This document shows, one piece after another, positions 17,421 to 29,074 of a stretch of DNA of 64,000 nucleotides. Within the stretch, counting starts at the first letter, position 1. Every line of letters begins with the position of its first letter. Source of the DNA: Fen-999 sp041480065 (GTDB lineage: Bacteria > Pseudomonadota > Gammaproteobacteria > Burkholderiales > Rhodocyclaceae); contig JBGOZF010000012.1 of the NCBI GenBank assembly GCA_041480065.1, positions 13,105 through 77,104 on the forward strand. Direction: 5' to 3'. Below the pieces are notes generated by a model. It saw nothing but the letters and a program-made list of their open reading frames with translations. It did no database searches and was not told the DNA's origin. The translations under genes and the position numbers were made by a program.

Positions 17421-18306
17421 AGCCCTGCGCGGCAGACTGTGTGCTGACGAGCCGATGGCCGCCCATGTTTCATGGCGGGCCGGCGGAACGGTGGCTAAAG
17501 CCTACTTCCCCGCCGATCTCGACGATCTGGCCGAGTTCCTGCGCCGGCTGCGGCCGGACGAACCGATGATGATGGTCGGGCTCGGCAGCAACCTGCTGGT
17601 GCGCGACGGCGGTTTCGACGGCACGATGATATTCACCCACGGCGCGCTCAACGTATTGCGTCGGGAAGAAGACGGCAGCGTCTATGTCGAAGCCGGGGTC
17701 GCCAGTCCCAAGGTGGCCCGTTTTGCCGCCAGCAACGGCATGGTCGGGGCGGAGTTCCTGGCCGGCATTCCCGGCACCTTCGGCGGCGCGCTGGCGATGA
17801 ACGCCGGCTGCTATGGCGGCGAGACATGGAATTACGTCGAGCGGGTATCGATGTTGACCCGCCGCGGTGTCTTCGTCGAACGGACAAAGGAAGATTTTCA
17901 GATCGGCTATCGCCATGTCGGCTTGAAGAACGCCACCGACGAACTCTTCGCCGGCGCCTGGCTGCGCTTCCCGGCCGGCGATGTAGAGGCGGCTCGCCAG
18001 CGGATTGCCGAACTGCTGGAGAAGCGCATTGCGAGCCAGCCTCTGGATCTTCCCAATGCCGGATCGGTATTCCGCAATCCTGCTGGCGACCATGCGGCGC
18101 GGCTGATCGAGGCGGCCGGATTGAAGGGCATCACGGAAGGCGGCGCGCGGGTCTCCGAAAAGCATGCGAATTTCATCGTTAATCCGGGAGGTGTTGCGAC
18201 TGCCGGTGAGATAGAAAGGTTAATCGGCCGGATTCAGGCCGAAGTGCGCGAAAAATTCGGCGTCGAACTGGTGCGTGAAGTGAGGATCGTGGGGGAAACG
18301 GCGTGA
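17413..18306 (+). CDS. murB: UDP-N-acetylenolpyruvoylglucosamine reductase MurB (type II-like)
   Basis: A 297-residue FAD enzyme that reduces UDP-GlcNAc-enolpyruvate to UDP-MurNAc. Visible are the FAD-binding segment VGLGSNLLVRDGG, GIPGTFGGALAMNAGCYGGE (catalytic region), and the C-terminal NAGSVFRNP and SEKHANFIVN motifs. The length of about 300 residues fits the shorter type found outside enterics. Overlaps murC by 8 bp and ddl by 4 bp. Confidence 0.95.
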   Translation: MAEALRGRLCADEPMAAHVSWRAGGTVAKAYFPADLDDLAEFLRRLRPDEPMMMVGLGSNLLVRDGGFDGTMIFTHGALNVLRREEDGSVYVEAGVASPKVARFAASNGMVGAEFLAGIPGTFGGALAMNAGCYGGETWNYVERVSMLTRRGVFVERTKEDFQIGYRHVGLKNATDELFAGAWLRFPAGDVEAARQRIAELLEKRIASQPLDLPNAGSVFRNPAGDHAARLIEAAGLKGITEGGARVSEKHANFIVNPGGVATAGEIERLIGRIQAEVREKFGVELVREVRIVGETA

Positions 18307-19223
18307 CCGGCAGTGGCAATCTGGGCAAGGTGGCAGTGCTGATGGGCGGCACATCGGCAGAGCGGGATATTTCCCTGCTTTCAGGCAAGGCCGTGCTGGC
18401 GGCGCTGCTGGAGCGTGGCGTGGATGCCCATGCCTTCGACCCGGCGATGAATCCGATCTGGAACATCCGGCAGGAGGGCTTCGATCGCGCCTTCATCATC
18501 CTGCACGGTCGCCACGGCGAGGATGGTACGGTGCAGGGTGCCCTGGAACTGATGGGCGTGCCCTACACCGGCAGCGGCGTCATGGCCTCGGCCCTGGCCA
18601 TGGACAAGTGGCGCACCAAGCTGGTCTGGCAGGCGGCCGGTGTGCCGACGCCCAAGTACCGGATCCTGACGCCGCAAACGGACCTGCAGGTCGTGCTCGC
18701 CGAACTGGGACTGCCGTTGATCGTCAAGCCGGCGCGCGAAGGCTCGTCCATCGGCGTCACCAAGGTGAATTCTCCCGCCGACATCGGCACCGCCTTCGAT
18801 CTGGCCTATCGCCTCGACCCGTTGGTGATCGCCGAGGAATTCGTCGTCGGCCAGGAGCTGACTTCGGCGATTCTCAACGACGTCGCGCTGCCGCTGGTGC
18901 GCATCGAGGCGCCCGAAGGCAAGTACGACTACCAGAACAAGTACTTCACCGACGAAGTACGCTATCGCTGCCCGGCCGGGGTCCGCGCGGACGTGGAGGC
19001 GGAGATCGGCCGCGCCGTGCTGCGCGCCTTCCAGGTGCTGGGCTGCCGCAGTTGGGGTCGCGGCGACGTGATCCTGCGCCCCGACGGCAGCTTCACGCTG
19101 CTGGAGATGAACACCGCCCCGGGCATGACCGGGCATTCGCTGGTGCCGATGGCGGCCAAGGCCGCCGGCATCGGCTTCGCCGACCTGGTGCTGAAAGTTC
19201 TCGAGGGGGCGGCCCTTGGCTAG
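18303..19223 (+). CDS. ddl: D-alanine--D-alanine ligase Ddl
   Basis: A 306-residue ATP-grasp ligase supplying D-Ala-D-Ala to MurF. Motifs: VLMGGTSAERDISLLSG, LHGRHGEDGTVQG, PLIVKPAREGSSIGV, and the metal-binding end SFTLLEMNTAPGMTGHSL. It starts GTG in a 4-bp overlap with murB. Its stop overlaps the proposed TTG start of ftsQ. Confidence 0.95.
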   Translation: MTGSGNLGKVAVLMGGTSAERDISLLSGKAVLAALLERGVDAHAFDPAMNPIWNIRQEGFDRAFIILHGRHGEDGTVQGALELMGVPYTGSGVMASALAMDKWRTKLVWQAAGVPTPKYRILTPQTDLQVVLAELGLPLIVKPAREGSSIGVTKVNSPADIGTAFDLAYRLDPLVIAEEFVVGQELTSAILNDVALPLVRIEAPEGKYDYQNKYFTDEVRYRCPAGVRADVEAEIGRAVLRAFQVLGCRSWGRGDVILRPDGSFTLLEMNTAPGMTGHSLVPMAAKAAGIGFADLVLKVLEGAALG

Positions 19224-20007
19224 GCGAAGCGCTCTCTCCGGCAATCCCCGCCAGCAAATGGCGCCGGAAGCGGCCGGCTTCTGGGACAGGCCGGTGCTCA
19301 TCAATCTGGTCGCCGACCTGCTGATCGTGTTTGCCGTCGCCATGCTCGCCTGGGCGGCCAGCGCTGCGATCCAGCGCCTGCCGGTCTTCCCGTTGCGCGA
19401 AGTGGTGGTGATGACGCCCGTGCGGCAGGTGACGCCGGCTCAGATCGAGCAGGCGGCGCGCGTGGCGCTGGTCGGCAATTTCTTCACCGTGGATCTCGAC
19501 GGCGTGCGCGCCACCTTCGAGAAGCTGCCCTGGGTGCGTCACGCCGAGGTACGGCGCCGCTGGCCGGATGCGGTGGAGCTCGATCTTGAAGAGCACGTGG
19601 CGGTGGCGCGCTGGCGGCAGGCCGACGGCGAGTCACGCCTGGTGAATAGCGAGGGCGAGGTCTTCGCAGCGGCCAGCGAAAAGGTCCTGCCGACGTTTGC
19701 CGGCCCCGAGGGCTCGGCGCCCGAAGTGCTCGCCCGCTACCAGGAATTCGAACAGGCCCTGGCGAAGTTGGGCCGCCGTCCCGAAACCCTGGTCCTGTCC
19801 CGGCGCGAGGCTTGGCAGGTGAAGCTGGACGACGGCCTGCTGGTGGAACTGGGGCGCGACGAAGCCAAGCATCCGCTGTCGGAGCGCATGGCCCGCTTTA
19901 CCGCTTTCTACCGGGTGGCGGTCGACCGGACCCAGGTCGCGGCCGGTGGTGTCGTCGATATGCGTTATCCCAACGGCTTCGCGATGCGCGTGGCCAAACA
20001 GAGCTGA
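19216..20007 (+). CDS. ftsQ: Cell division protein FtsQ
   Basis: A bitopic division protein of 263 residues from a TTG at 19216, or 249 from the ATG at 19258; the overlap with ddl favours the first, the codon the second. One transmembrane helix (LIVFAVAMLAWAAS) is followed by a POTRA domain (FPLREVVVMTPVRQVTPAQIE) and the FtsQ domain with LPWVRHAEVRRRWPD. It forms the FtsQLB complex in the periplasm. ftsA begins 5 nt after its stop. Confidence 0.9.
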   Translation: MARRSALSGNPRQQMAPEAAGFWDRPVLINLVADLLIVFAVAMLAWAASAAIQRLPVFPLREVVVMTPVRQVTPAQIEQAARVALVGNFFTVDLDGVRATFEKLPWVRHAEVRRRWPDAVELDLEEHVAVARWRQADGESRLVNSEGEVFAAASEKVLPTFAGPEGSAPEVLARYQEFEQALAKLGRRPETLVLSRREAWQVKLDDGLLVELGRDEAKHPLSERMARFTAFYRVAVDRTQVAAGGVVDMRYPNGFAMRVAKQS

Positions 20008-20012
20008 ATGGC

Positions 20013-21257
20013 ATGAGACAGGAACAGAAAGATCTGATCGTCGGGCTGGACATCGGCACCTCCAAGATCGTTTCGGTGGTGGCCGAACTGACTCCGGAGG
20101 GGCAGTTGGCATTGCTCGGGCTCGGCAGCCACCAGTTCGAGGAGAACAAGGACAAGGGGCTCAAGAAGGGCGTCGTCGTTAGCATCGAGGCGACGGTCGA
20201 CGCAATCTCGCGCGCCATCCAGGAAGTCGAGCTGATGGCCGGCTGCAAGGTCAAGGAGGTCTATACCGGCATCGCCGGTGCCCACATCAAGAGCAAAGAT
20301 TCCAACGGCATGACCGTGGTGCGCGAAAAGGAGGTCACCCAGTTCGACGTCGAGCGGGCGATCGAAGCCGCCAACGCGACGCCGATCTCGGCCGACGACC
20401 AGATCCTGCACACGCTGGTCCAGGAATTCATCGTCGATGGCCAGGATGGCGTCAAGGAGCCGATCGGCATGGATGCCAAGCGGCTCGAGGTCAAGGTGCA
20501 TCTGGTCACGGGCGCCGTCACGGCAGTGCAGAACATCGTCAAGTGCGTGCACCGCTGCGGCCTCGAAGTGGTCGACCTGGTGCTGCAGCCGCTGGCCTCC
20601 GGCATGGCCGTGCTGACCGACGACGAGAAGGACGTCGGCGTCTGCCTGGTCGATATCGGCGGCGGCACCACCGACCTCGCGGTATTCACCCAGGGCGCCA
20701 TCCGCCACACGGCGGTGATCCCGATCGCCGGCGACCAGATTACTTCGGACATCGGCATCGCCCTGCGTACCTCGACCCCCGATGCCGAGGAAATCAAGAT
20801 CCGCTACGGCGTCGCCCTGCAGCAATTGGCCGATCCGGAAGAGATGATCGAAGTGCCCGGCGTCGGCGACCGCCCCGCCAGCCATTTGTCGCGCCAGACG
20901 CTGGCCGGCTTCATCCAGCCGCGCATCGAGGAGATCTACCAGAAGGTGCGCGAGGAACTGGTCCGCAGCGGCTACGAACGCCTGTTACGCGCCGGCGTCG
21001 TGCTCACTGGCGGCGCGGCGGCCATGCCCGGCATGGTCGAGCTGGGCGAGGAAGTCTTTCACAACACGGTGAAGCTCGGCATGCCTGCGTACGACGGCAG
21101 CCTGCGCGACATCGTGCGCAATCCGCGCTATTCCACGGCGATGGGCCTGTTGCTGGAAGGAATGGCGCAGAAGAAGAGGGGCCTCAAAGTCCACGGGCCG
21201 ACGACATTCAGGCAAGTCCTGGCCCGCATGCGGGCCTGGTTCAGCAAGAATTTCTAG
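20013..21257 (+). CDS. ftsA: Cell division protein FtsA
   Basis: A 414-residue actin-like protein that tethers FtsZ to the membrane. Phosphate loops are visible (VGLDIGTSKIVSVVAEL near the N-terminus; LVDIGGGTTDLAVF), and LTGGAAAMPGM lies in the late ATPase region. The C-terminal RMRAWFSKNF is a basic amphipathic membrane-targeting helix. The ATG at 20013 follows ftsQ closely; longer frames run through ftsQ and are rejected. Confidence 0.96.
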   Translation: MRQEQKDLIVGLDIGTSKIVSVVAELTPEGQLALLGLGSHQFEENKDKGLKKGVVVSIEATVDAISRAIQEVELMAGCKVKEVYTGIAGAHIKSKDSNGMTVVREKEVTQFDVERAIEAANATPISADDQILHTLVQEFIVDGQDGVKEPIGMDAKRLEVKVHLVTGAVTAVQNIVKCVHRCGLEVVDLVLQPLASGMAVLTDDEKDVGVCLVDIGGGTTDLAVFTQGAIRHTAVIPIAGDQITSDIGIALRTSTPDAEEIKIRYGVALQQLADPEEMIEVPGVGDRPASHLSRQTLAGFIQPRIEEIYQKVREELVRSGYERLLRAGVVLTGGAAAMPGMVELGEEVFHNTVKLGMPAYDGSLRDIVRNPRYSTAMGLLLEGMAQKKRGLKVHGPTTFRQVLARMRAWFSKNF

Positions 21258-21287
21258 TTAAGCAATACGTCACAACAGGAGGCGAAA

Positions 21288-22448
21288 ATGTTCGAGATCA
21301 TAGATATCGTGGAACCCAACGCGACGGTCATAAAAGTCATCGGCGTCGGCGGCGCCGGCGGCAATGCCGTCGAACACATGATTCGCGAGGGCGTCCAGGG
21401 CGTCGAGTTCATCTGCTGCAATACCGACGCTCAGGCGCTCAAGCAATCCGCGGCCGACGTCAAACTCCAGCTTGGTCCCGGCCAGGGCGCCGGCGGCAAG
21501 CCGGAGCGGGCGCGCGAACTGGCGATGAAGGAACGCGAGGCGATCGCCGACGCGCTCGACGGCGCCCACATGGTGTTCATCACCGCCGGCATGGGCGGCG
21601 GCACCGGCACCGGCGCTGCGCCCGTGATCGCCGAGGTGGCCCGCGAAAAGGACATCCTGACCGTCGCCGTCGTCACCAAGCCCTTCGAGTTCGAGGGCAA
21701 GCGCATGCGCCTGGCCGAGGAAGGCCTGTGCGAACTGCAGCAATACGTCGATGCGCTGATCGTCATCCTCAACGAGAAACTGATGGAAGTGCTCGGCGAC
21801 GATGTCAGCATGCAGGATGCCTTCAAGGCGGCCGACAACGTACTGCGCAACGCCGTCGGCGGCATTGCCGAAATCATCAACGTGCCGGGCCTGGTCAACG
21901 TCGACTTCCAGGACGTGCGCACGGTGATGGGTGAGATGGGCAAGGCCATGATGGGCTCCGCCACCTCCGCCGGTGTCGACCGGGCGCGCATCGCTGCCGA
22001 ACAGGCGGTGGCCAGCCCGCTGCTGGAAGGCATCGAACTGTCCGGCGCGCGCGGTGTCCTGGTCAACATTACAGCCAGCCGGCAACTGGGCATGCGCGAG
22101 GTCAAGGAAGTCATGAAGACCATCCAGGCCTATACGCACGAGGAAGCCACCGTGATCTTCGGTACCGTCTTCGACGACACCATGGAAGATCAACTGCGCG
22201 TCACCGTCGTCGCGACCGGGCTGGGCGGCAGGATCGCCAAGCCGCGCCTGGAGACCGTGCCGACCTACAACGTCCGTACCGGCACCGACGATTGGCCTTA
22301 TGCCGAAACGACCGCCGCGACGCCCGAACCGGGGCTGCCGCCGGTGTTCACCTCCGGTCGCACCCGCAATGCCGCGGTCGATGCCATGGCCGCGAGCGGG
22401 GTGGACAAGTACGACATTCCGGCTTTCCTGCGCCGGCAGGCCGACTGA
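21288..22448 (+). CDS. ftsZ: Cell division GTPase FtsZ
   Basis: A 386-residue tubulin homologue that forms the Z ring. Motifs: VIGVGGAGGNAVEHMI, NTDAQAL, and the tubulin signature GMGGGTGTGAAP (near residue 102). The conserved C-terminal peptide YDIPAFLRRQAD, the docking site for FtsA and ZipA-type partners, ends the protein. A strong Shine-Dalgarno AGGAGG precedes the ATG. It is the last division gene before a structured intergenic region. Confidence 0.97.
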   Translation: MFEIIDIVEPNATVIKVIGVGGAGGNAVEHMIREGVQGVEFICCNTDAQALKQSAADVKLQLGPGQGAGGKPERARELAMKEREAIADALDGAHMVFITAGMGGGTGTGAAPVIAEVAREKDILTVAVVTKPFEFEGKRMRLAEEGLCELQQYVDALIVILNEKLMEVLGDDVSMQDAFKAADNVLRNAVGGIAEIINVPGLVNVDFQDVRTVMGEMGKAMMGSATSAGVDRARIAAEQAVASPLLEGIELSGARGVLVNITASRQLGMREVKEVMKTIQAYTHEEATVIFGTVFDDTMEDQLRVTVVATGLGGRIAKPRLETVPTYNVRTGTDDWPYAETTAATPEPGLPPVFTSGRTRNAAVDAMAASGVDKYDIPAFLRRQAD

Positions 22449-22464
22449 GGATTGCGGTAATGAC

Positions 22465-22518
22465 GTACTGGCGGAGTGCCCCGGCTAATCGAACATAGCC
22501 GGCGCAACGCGACAGTAC
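22465..22518 (+). other. Long symmetric hairpin after ftsZ
   Basis: The arms are nested: GTACTG (22465-22470) pairs with CAGTAC (22513-22518), and CCGGCTA (22481-22487) pairs with TAGCCGG (22496-22502). The two 10-nt internal strands pair only partly. There is no T-run, so it is not a classic terminator. It could be an mRNA stabiliser or processing site at the ftsZ 3' end. Confidence 0.5.
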
Positions 22519-22534
22519 GCCAGCTTCACCCTTG

Positions 22535-22580
22535 GCCGCTCCGGAAGAATTCGCCTCCTTCCGGAGCGGCATTTCGTTTA
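22535..22580 (+). terminator. Rho-independent-like terminator between ftsZ and lpxC
   Basis: A perfect 13-bp stem, GCCGCTCCGGAAG (22535-22547) with CTTCCGGAGCGGC (22558-22570), has a 10-nt loop and is followed by ATTTCGTTT. The T-tract is interrupted, so termination may be partial. It separates lpxC from the division operon. Confidence 0.7.
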
Positions 22581-22618
22581 ACATTGTGCCTCGCAGCATC
22601 GCCCGCTTTCGCGCCACC

Positions 22619-23533
22619 ATGCTCAAGCAACGCACCCTGAAGTCCATCGTACGCGCCACCGGCGTCGGCCTCCATTCCGGCGTCAAGGTGAGACTCGTAC
22701 TGCGCCCGGCGGCGCCCGGGACCGGCATCGTCTTCCGTCGCGTGGACCTCGATCCGCCGGTTGACCTGAAGGCCGATCCTTATGCGGTTGGCGACACCCG
22801 CATGGCCTCCTGCCTGGAGAAGGACGGCGTCAAACTCGGCACCGTCGAACACTTGATGTCGGCCCTCGCCGGACTTGGCATCGACAACCTCTACGTCGAT
22901 GTCGACGCGCCGGAATTGCCGATCATGGACGGCTCGGCCGGTCCTTTCGTGTTTCTGCTCCAGTCGGCCGGCATCGAGGAGCAGAAGGCCAGCAAGAAAT
23001 TCCTGCGGGTCAGGAAGGCGGTCGAAGTGACCGATGGCGACAAGTGGGCGCGCCTGGAACCCTACGACGGTTTCCGTCTCACGTTCTCCATCCGCTTCAA
23101 TCACCCGGCGATCGATCAGTCCGGCACCCGGGTCGAGACCGATTTCGCCGACGATTCCTACATCCGCGACATCTCCCGCGCCCGTACTTTCGGTTTCACC
23201 CAGGACGTCGAGGCGCTTCAGGCCCAGGGCCTGGCCCTCGGCGGCAGCCTCGAGAACGCCATTGTCATGGACGAGTATCGCGTGCTCAATGCCGAGGGTC
23301 TGCGTTTGCCGGACGAGTTCGTCCGCCATAAGGTGCTGGACGCCATCGGCGACCTCTACCTGGTCGGCCACCCCCTATTGGGCGCATTCTCCGCCCACAA
23401 GTCCGGCCACGCGATGAACAACCAGTTGCTGAGGACCCTGCTGGCCGACGCCACGGCCTGGGAACTGGTTTCCTTCGACCGCCAGGACGACGCGCCGGCG
23501 GCGGTCCTCCATCTCTACCCGCAACTCGCCTAA
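22619..23533 (+). CDS. lpxC: UDP-3-O-acyl-GlcNAc deacetylase LpxC
   Basis: A 304-residue zinc deacetylase catalysing the committed step of lipid A synthesis. Zinc-site motifs: GTVEHLMSALAGLGIDN, VRHKVLDAIGDL, and the catalytic-histidine segment FSAHKSGHAMNN. The start MLKQRTLKSIV at 22619 matches the family; an upstream open extension runs through the terminator and is rejected. lpxC closing the dcw cluster is typical for proteobacteria. Confidence 0.96.
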   Translation: MLKQRTLKSIVRATGVGLHSGVKVRLVLRPAAPGTGIVFRRVDLDPPVDLKADPYAVGDTRMASCLEKDGVKLGTVEHLMSALAGLGIDNLYVDVDAPELPIMDGSAGPFVFLLQSAGIEEQKASKKFLRVRKAVEVTDGDKWARLEPYDGFRLTFSIRFNHPAIDQSGTRVETDFADDSYIRDISRARTFGFTQDVEALQAQGLALGGSLENAIVMDEYRVLNAEGLRLPDEFVRHKVLDAIGDLYLVGHPLLGAFSAHKSGHAMNNQLLRTLLADATAWELVSFDRQDDAPAAVLHLYPQLA

Positions 23534-23718
23534 TGTTCCTGTTGCGCATCGTCGGCGTCCTGACGGCGATCGCTATCGGTTCGGGCATCGTCGCCTACCT
23601 GTTCTCCGGCGACAAGCGTTACCTGCGCCTGGCGGGGCGCATTACCAAGTACGCCTTGCTCTTCGTCCTGATCGTGCTCGCGCTGATGTTTCTTGAGCGA
23701 GTGGTCGTCCTCCTTTAG
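23533..23718 (+). CDS. Small two-helix membrane protein
   Basis: A 61-residue protein whose ATG overlaps the lpxC TAA by 1 nt. Two transmembrane helices (about residues 5-23 and 41-60) are joined by a short basic loop (GDKRYLRLAGRITKY). I recognise no family name, but translational coupling to lpxC suggests an envelope role. It converges with the dciA-like gene with no spacer. Confidence 0.65.
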   Translation: MFLLRIVGVLTAIAIGSGIVAYLFSGDKRYLRLAGRITKYALLFVLIVLALMFLERVVVLL

Positions 23719-24150
23719 TCAGGATCGATCCACCAGCCTTTTCAGCGCCAGCCGGAGGGCAGACCCTTCCGGCAGGCCGTCCGCAAACGATGTGAGTCCA
23801 CGCTTCTGCTTATCGCCAATATTGGTGCTGCTGGTGGTTCTGCGCGGCGTCGGGTTTTGGCGACCGGGTTGCACACGGATATCTATTCCGGTAACCTCCG
23901 CCGCCTCGAGTTGAAAAACTTTAGCCAGACGAGGCTCCATCTGCCGGAGCTTGGCACCGACCGCACTATTGGCGGCGTAAATAACGATTTTCCCCAACTT
24001 GAAGTTGGCAACCCGTGCCTGCCGCGCAAGCGGCGTCGCGGACTCGAAAATGCGTTGAAGGCGCACCAGGCGCCAAGCGTGACTGGAAAGCCGGGCGAGA
24101 CCGGCGTCGGCCATCAAACAGTCTTCCAGGCTGCGGGCTTGACGTCGCAT
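23719..24150 (-). CDS. DUF721 (DciA-like) protein
   Basis: A 143-residue protein with a DUF721-like fold: GKIVIYAANSAVGAKLRQMEPRL and a Lys/Arg-rich tail. DciA proteins in this family load the replicative helicase in bacteria lacking DnaC; this member's N-terminus is basic and somewhat divergent. It is divergent from the M23 peptidase gene (29 bp between starts), an arrangement I associate with betaproteobacteria. The family call is from motif similarity only. Confidence 0.65.
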   Translation of the reverse strand: MRRQARSLEDCLMADAGLARLSSHAWRLVRLQRIFESATPLARQARVANFKLGKIVIYAANSAVGAKLRQMEPRLAKVFQLEAAEVTGIDIRVQPGRQNPTPRRTTSSTNIGDKQKRGLTSFADGLPEGSALRLALKRLVDRS

Positions 24151-24179
24151 GGTTCGGCCGGATCGAGAGGAGCAGGGAA

Positions 24180-25130
24180 GTGCATATTATTCTCGTTTCA
24201 GACCGCCTGACAACGGCGAAAACCATCGTCCTGACCCGGCGTCATCTGGCGTTCGCGGTGAGCGGTTTTGCGTTTCTGGTGCTCGGGCTGTCCTCGCTCT
24301 TCTCCTATATGACGGTTCGCCACGCGGCGGATATTCGCCTGCCCTTCCTCCAGGAAGTCGTGCAGGCGGCAAATGCCGAGCAGACCCGTGCCAGCCGCGA
24401 ATTCGTGCGCGAGAATCTCAATGCCATGGCCGTCCGGCTCGGGCAGATGCAGGCGCAGTTGCTCCGGCTGGATTCCATGGGTGAGCGGCTTGCTGCGCTC
24501 GCCGGCGTCAAGCCGCAGGAACTGAAAGTCATCGAATCGGCGAAGAACGACGGCCGGGGCGGCCCCTTGATCCAGGCGACACCCCTTTCAACCGATGATC
24601 TGCAGCGGGCGTTGGATTCACTTTCCAGCCAGGTCGACTATAAGGGAGACGCCCTGTCGCTGCTCGAAACCCAGATGCTCGACGATCGCATTCGCAAGAG
24701 CGCCCTGCCCAGTACGCTCCCGATCGACACGTCCTGGAATGCCTCCAGCTTCGGCTGGCGCATCGATCCGATCACCGGGCAGCGGGCCATGCACGAAGGC
24801 GTCGATTTTCCCGCCGATATCGGTACGCCGATCAGGGCGGCAGCGGCGGGCATCGTGGTCAATGTCGAACACCATCCCGCATATGGCAACGTGGTCGAGA
24901 TCGATCACGGCAACGATCTGATCACCCGTTATGCCCATACGCTGCGCGTCCTGGTGCAGCCGGGCGCGTTGGTCAAACGCGGCCAGGTGGTTGCCGAGGT
25001 CGGCAACACCGGCCGCACGACCGGCCCCCATCTGCATTTCGAGGTTCGCATCAAGGGTGTGGCGCACAATCCCAACCGCTTCCTCGAGATGGCGCGAGCC
25101 AACGGTTCCAGGCTCGCCAGCCGTCGTTAA
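24180..25130 (+). CDS. M23 family metallopeptidase (LytM domain)
   Basis: A 316-residue membrane-anchored peptidase. A transmembrane helix at about residues 20-45 is followed by a coiled-coil-rich middle and a C-terminal LytM domain. The zinc motifs are complete: HEGVDFPAD (H-x3-D) and the late GPHLHFEV (HxH), with ITRYAHTL between. It may cut peptidoglycan cross-links or, as in division regulators, activate amidases. The GTG at 24180 is chosen because it follows GGAGCAGG and fits the divergent neighbour. It is upstream of secA. Confidence 0.85.
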   Translation: MHIILVSDRLTTAKTIVLTRRHLAFAVSGFAFLVLGLSSLFSYMTVRHAADIRLPFLQEVVQAANAEQTRASREFVRENLNAMAVRLGQMQAQLLRLDSMGERLAALAGVKPQELKVIESAKNDGRGGPLIQATPLSTDDLQRALDSLSSQVDYKGDALSLLETQMLDDRIRKSALPSTLPIDTSWNASSFGWRIDPITGQRAMHEGVDFPADIGTPIRAAAAGIVVNVEHHPAYGNVVEIDHGNDLITRYAHTLRVLVQPGALVKRGQVVAEVGNTGRTTGPHLHFEVRIKGVAHNPNRFLEMARANGSRLASRR

Positions 25131-25145
25131 GCCTTTGTTACGCCT

Positions 25146-25166
25146 GCGGGGTCTGGCCGACCCCGC
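25146..25166 (+). other. GC-rich hairpin upstream of secA
   Basis: GCGGGGTC-tggcc-GACCCCGC is a perfect 8-bp stem with a 5-nt loop. No T-run follows, and the secA -10 motif begins 2 nt downstream. It could act as a weak terminator for the peptidase transcript or affect secA expression. Confidence 0.45.
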
Positions 25167-25167
25167 A

Positions 25168-25176
25168 TGCTAAAAT
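25168..25176 (+). promoter_or_regulatory. Extended -10 promoter of secA
   Basis: TGCTAAAAT is a TGn-extended -10 hexamer, 30 bp before the secA ATG. It predicts a start near 25183 and a leader of about 24 nt. The -35 region is occupied by the hairpin and is not canonical. Confidence 0.45.
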
Positions 25177-25206
25177 CGCCGTTTGCCTAATTAGGGCGGC
25201 TTGTCC

Positions 25207-27945
<2,739 letters not shown>

Positions 27946-27954
27946 ACACCCGCC

Positions 27955-28030
27955 TCCCCCGGCCCCTCCTCGCGGAGGGGAGCCTGCAAGCGCGCTTCGC
28001 GCGGCTATTACGGGGTGGTCCGGCTGAGTC
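27955..28030. repeat. GC-rich palindromic tract after secA
   Basis: The tract has a perfect stem CCCCTCC-tcgc-GGAGGGG, then AAGCGCGCTTCGCGCGG with self-complementary GCGCG parts. The composition resembles the insertion seen in murD. No T-run follows, so terminator function is doubtful. The 151-bp secA-mtnA gap otherwise holds nothing I recognise. Confidence 0.4.
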
Positions 28031-28096
28031 ATGCGCGGGTGCGCCTCCGGCGCGTGCCGTCTCGCCTTGGGACGGCCCGGCGGCGCGACTAAGCTG

Positions 28097-29074
28097 ATGG
28101 AACTACGCACCATCTGCGAGGATGGTGATGCAGTCGTAATCCTCGATCAGACGCGGCTACCGAGCGAGGTTGCTTTCGTTCGCCTGACCACGCTCGATCA
28201 GGCGGCCAATGCCATCCGCGTCATGCAGGTGCGCGGCGCGCCGTTGATCGGTGCCACCGCTGCCTATGGCGTCGCGCTGGCGCTCCAGGAAGGCATCGGC
28301 CTCGACGAAGCGCTGGCAGTGCTGGCGGCCACCCGACCGACGGCCGTGAATCTTCGCTGGGCGCTCGAACGCATGAAGAGCCGCCTGTCAGGCGTCCCGG
28401 CCGATCGCCGCATTGAAATGGCCTGGGCCGAGGCGCGGGCAATTGCGGGCGAGGATGTGCGTGCCAACGCCGCCATCGGGCAATACGGATTGCCTCTGCT
28501 GGCTGGAATGCAGAGGCGACCGGTGCAGGTCATGACGCATTGCAATGCCGGCTGGCTGGCCACCGTGGCGCACGGCACCGCGATGGCGCCGGTCTACGCC
28601 GCGCACGCCGATGGGCTTCCCGTTCACGTCTGGGTATCGGAAACCCGGCCGCGCAACCAGGGCCGGCTGACGGCCTGGGAACTCGAACAGGCCGGCATCG
28701 ACCACACGCTGATCGCCGACAACGCAGCGGGTTTGCTGATGATGCAGGGCAAGGTCGATTGCGTCATCGTCGGCGCCGATCGCATCGCCGCTAACGGCGA
28801 TACTGCGAACAAGGTGGGTACGTATCTGAAAGCGCTGGCGGCGCGCGCGCATGGCGTGCCGTTCTACGTTGCCGCGCCGGTCTCCACCATCGACTTCGGT
28901 TGCCCGCAGGGCGCCGCCATTCCCATCGAGGAGCGTGCGGGCGACGAGTTGGGCGCGGGGTGCACTCCAGTCGCCAATCCGGCTTTCGACGTGACGCCGG
29001 CCGCGTTGATCACCGGCATCATCACCGAGCAGGGCGTCTTCCCGGCGGACGGGCTGTCGGCGATCGCGCGATGA
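28097..29074 (+). CDS. mtnA: S-methyl-5-thioribose-1-phosphate isomerase MtnA
   Basis: A 325-residue eIF2B-like sugar-phosphate isomerase that opens methylthioribose-1-P to the ribulose form. Motifs: MQVRGAPLIGATAAYG (substrate loop), MTHCNAGWLATVAHGTA with the catalytic Cys, ETRPRNQGRLTAWEL, and GADRIAANGDTANKVGTY with the catalytic Asp. The ATG at 28097 gives the family N-terminus but lacks a strong Shine-Dalgarno. Its stop overlaps the aldolase gene (ATGA). Confidence 0.94.
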   Translation: MELRTICEDGDAVVILDQTRLPSEVAFVRLTTLDQAANAIRVMQVRGAPLIGATAAYGVALALQEGIGLDEALAVLAATRPTAVNLRWALERMKSRLSGVPADRRIEMAWAEARAIAGEDVRANAAIGQYGLPLLAGMQRRPVQVMTHCNAGWLATVAHGTAMAPVYAAHADGLPVHVWVSETRPRNQGRLTAWELEQAGIDHTLIADNAAGLLMMQGKVDCVIVGADRIAANGDTANKVGTYLKALAARAHGVPFYVAAPVSTIDFGCPQGAAIPIEERAGDELGAGCTPVANPAFDVTPAALITGIITEQGVFPADGLSAIAR

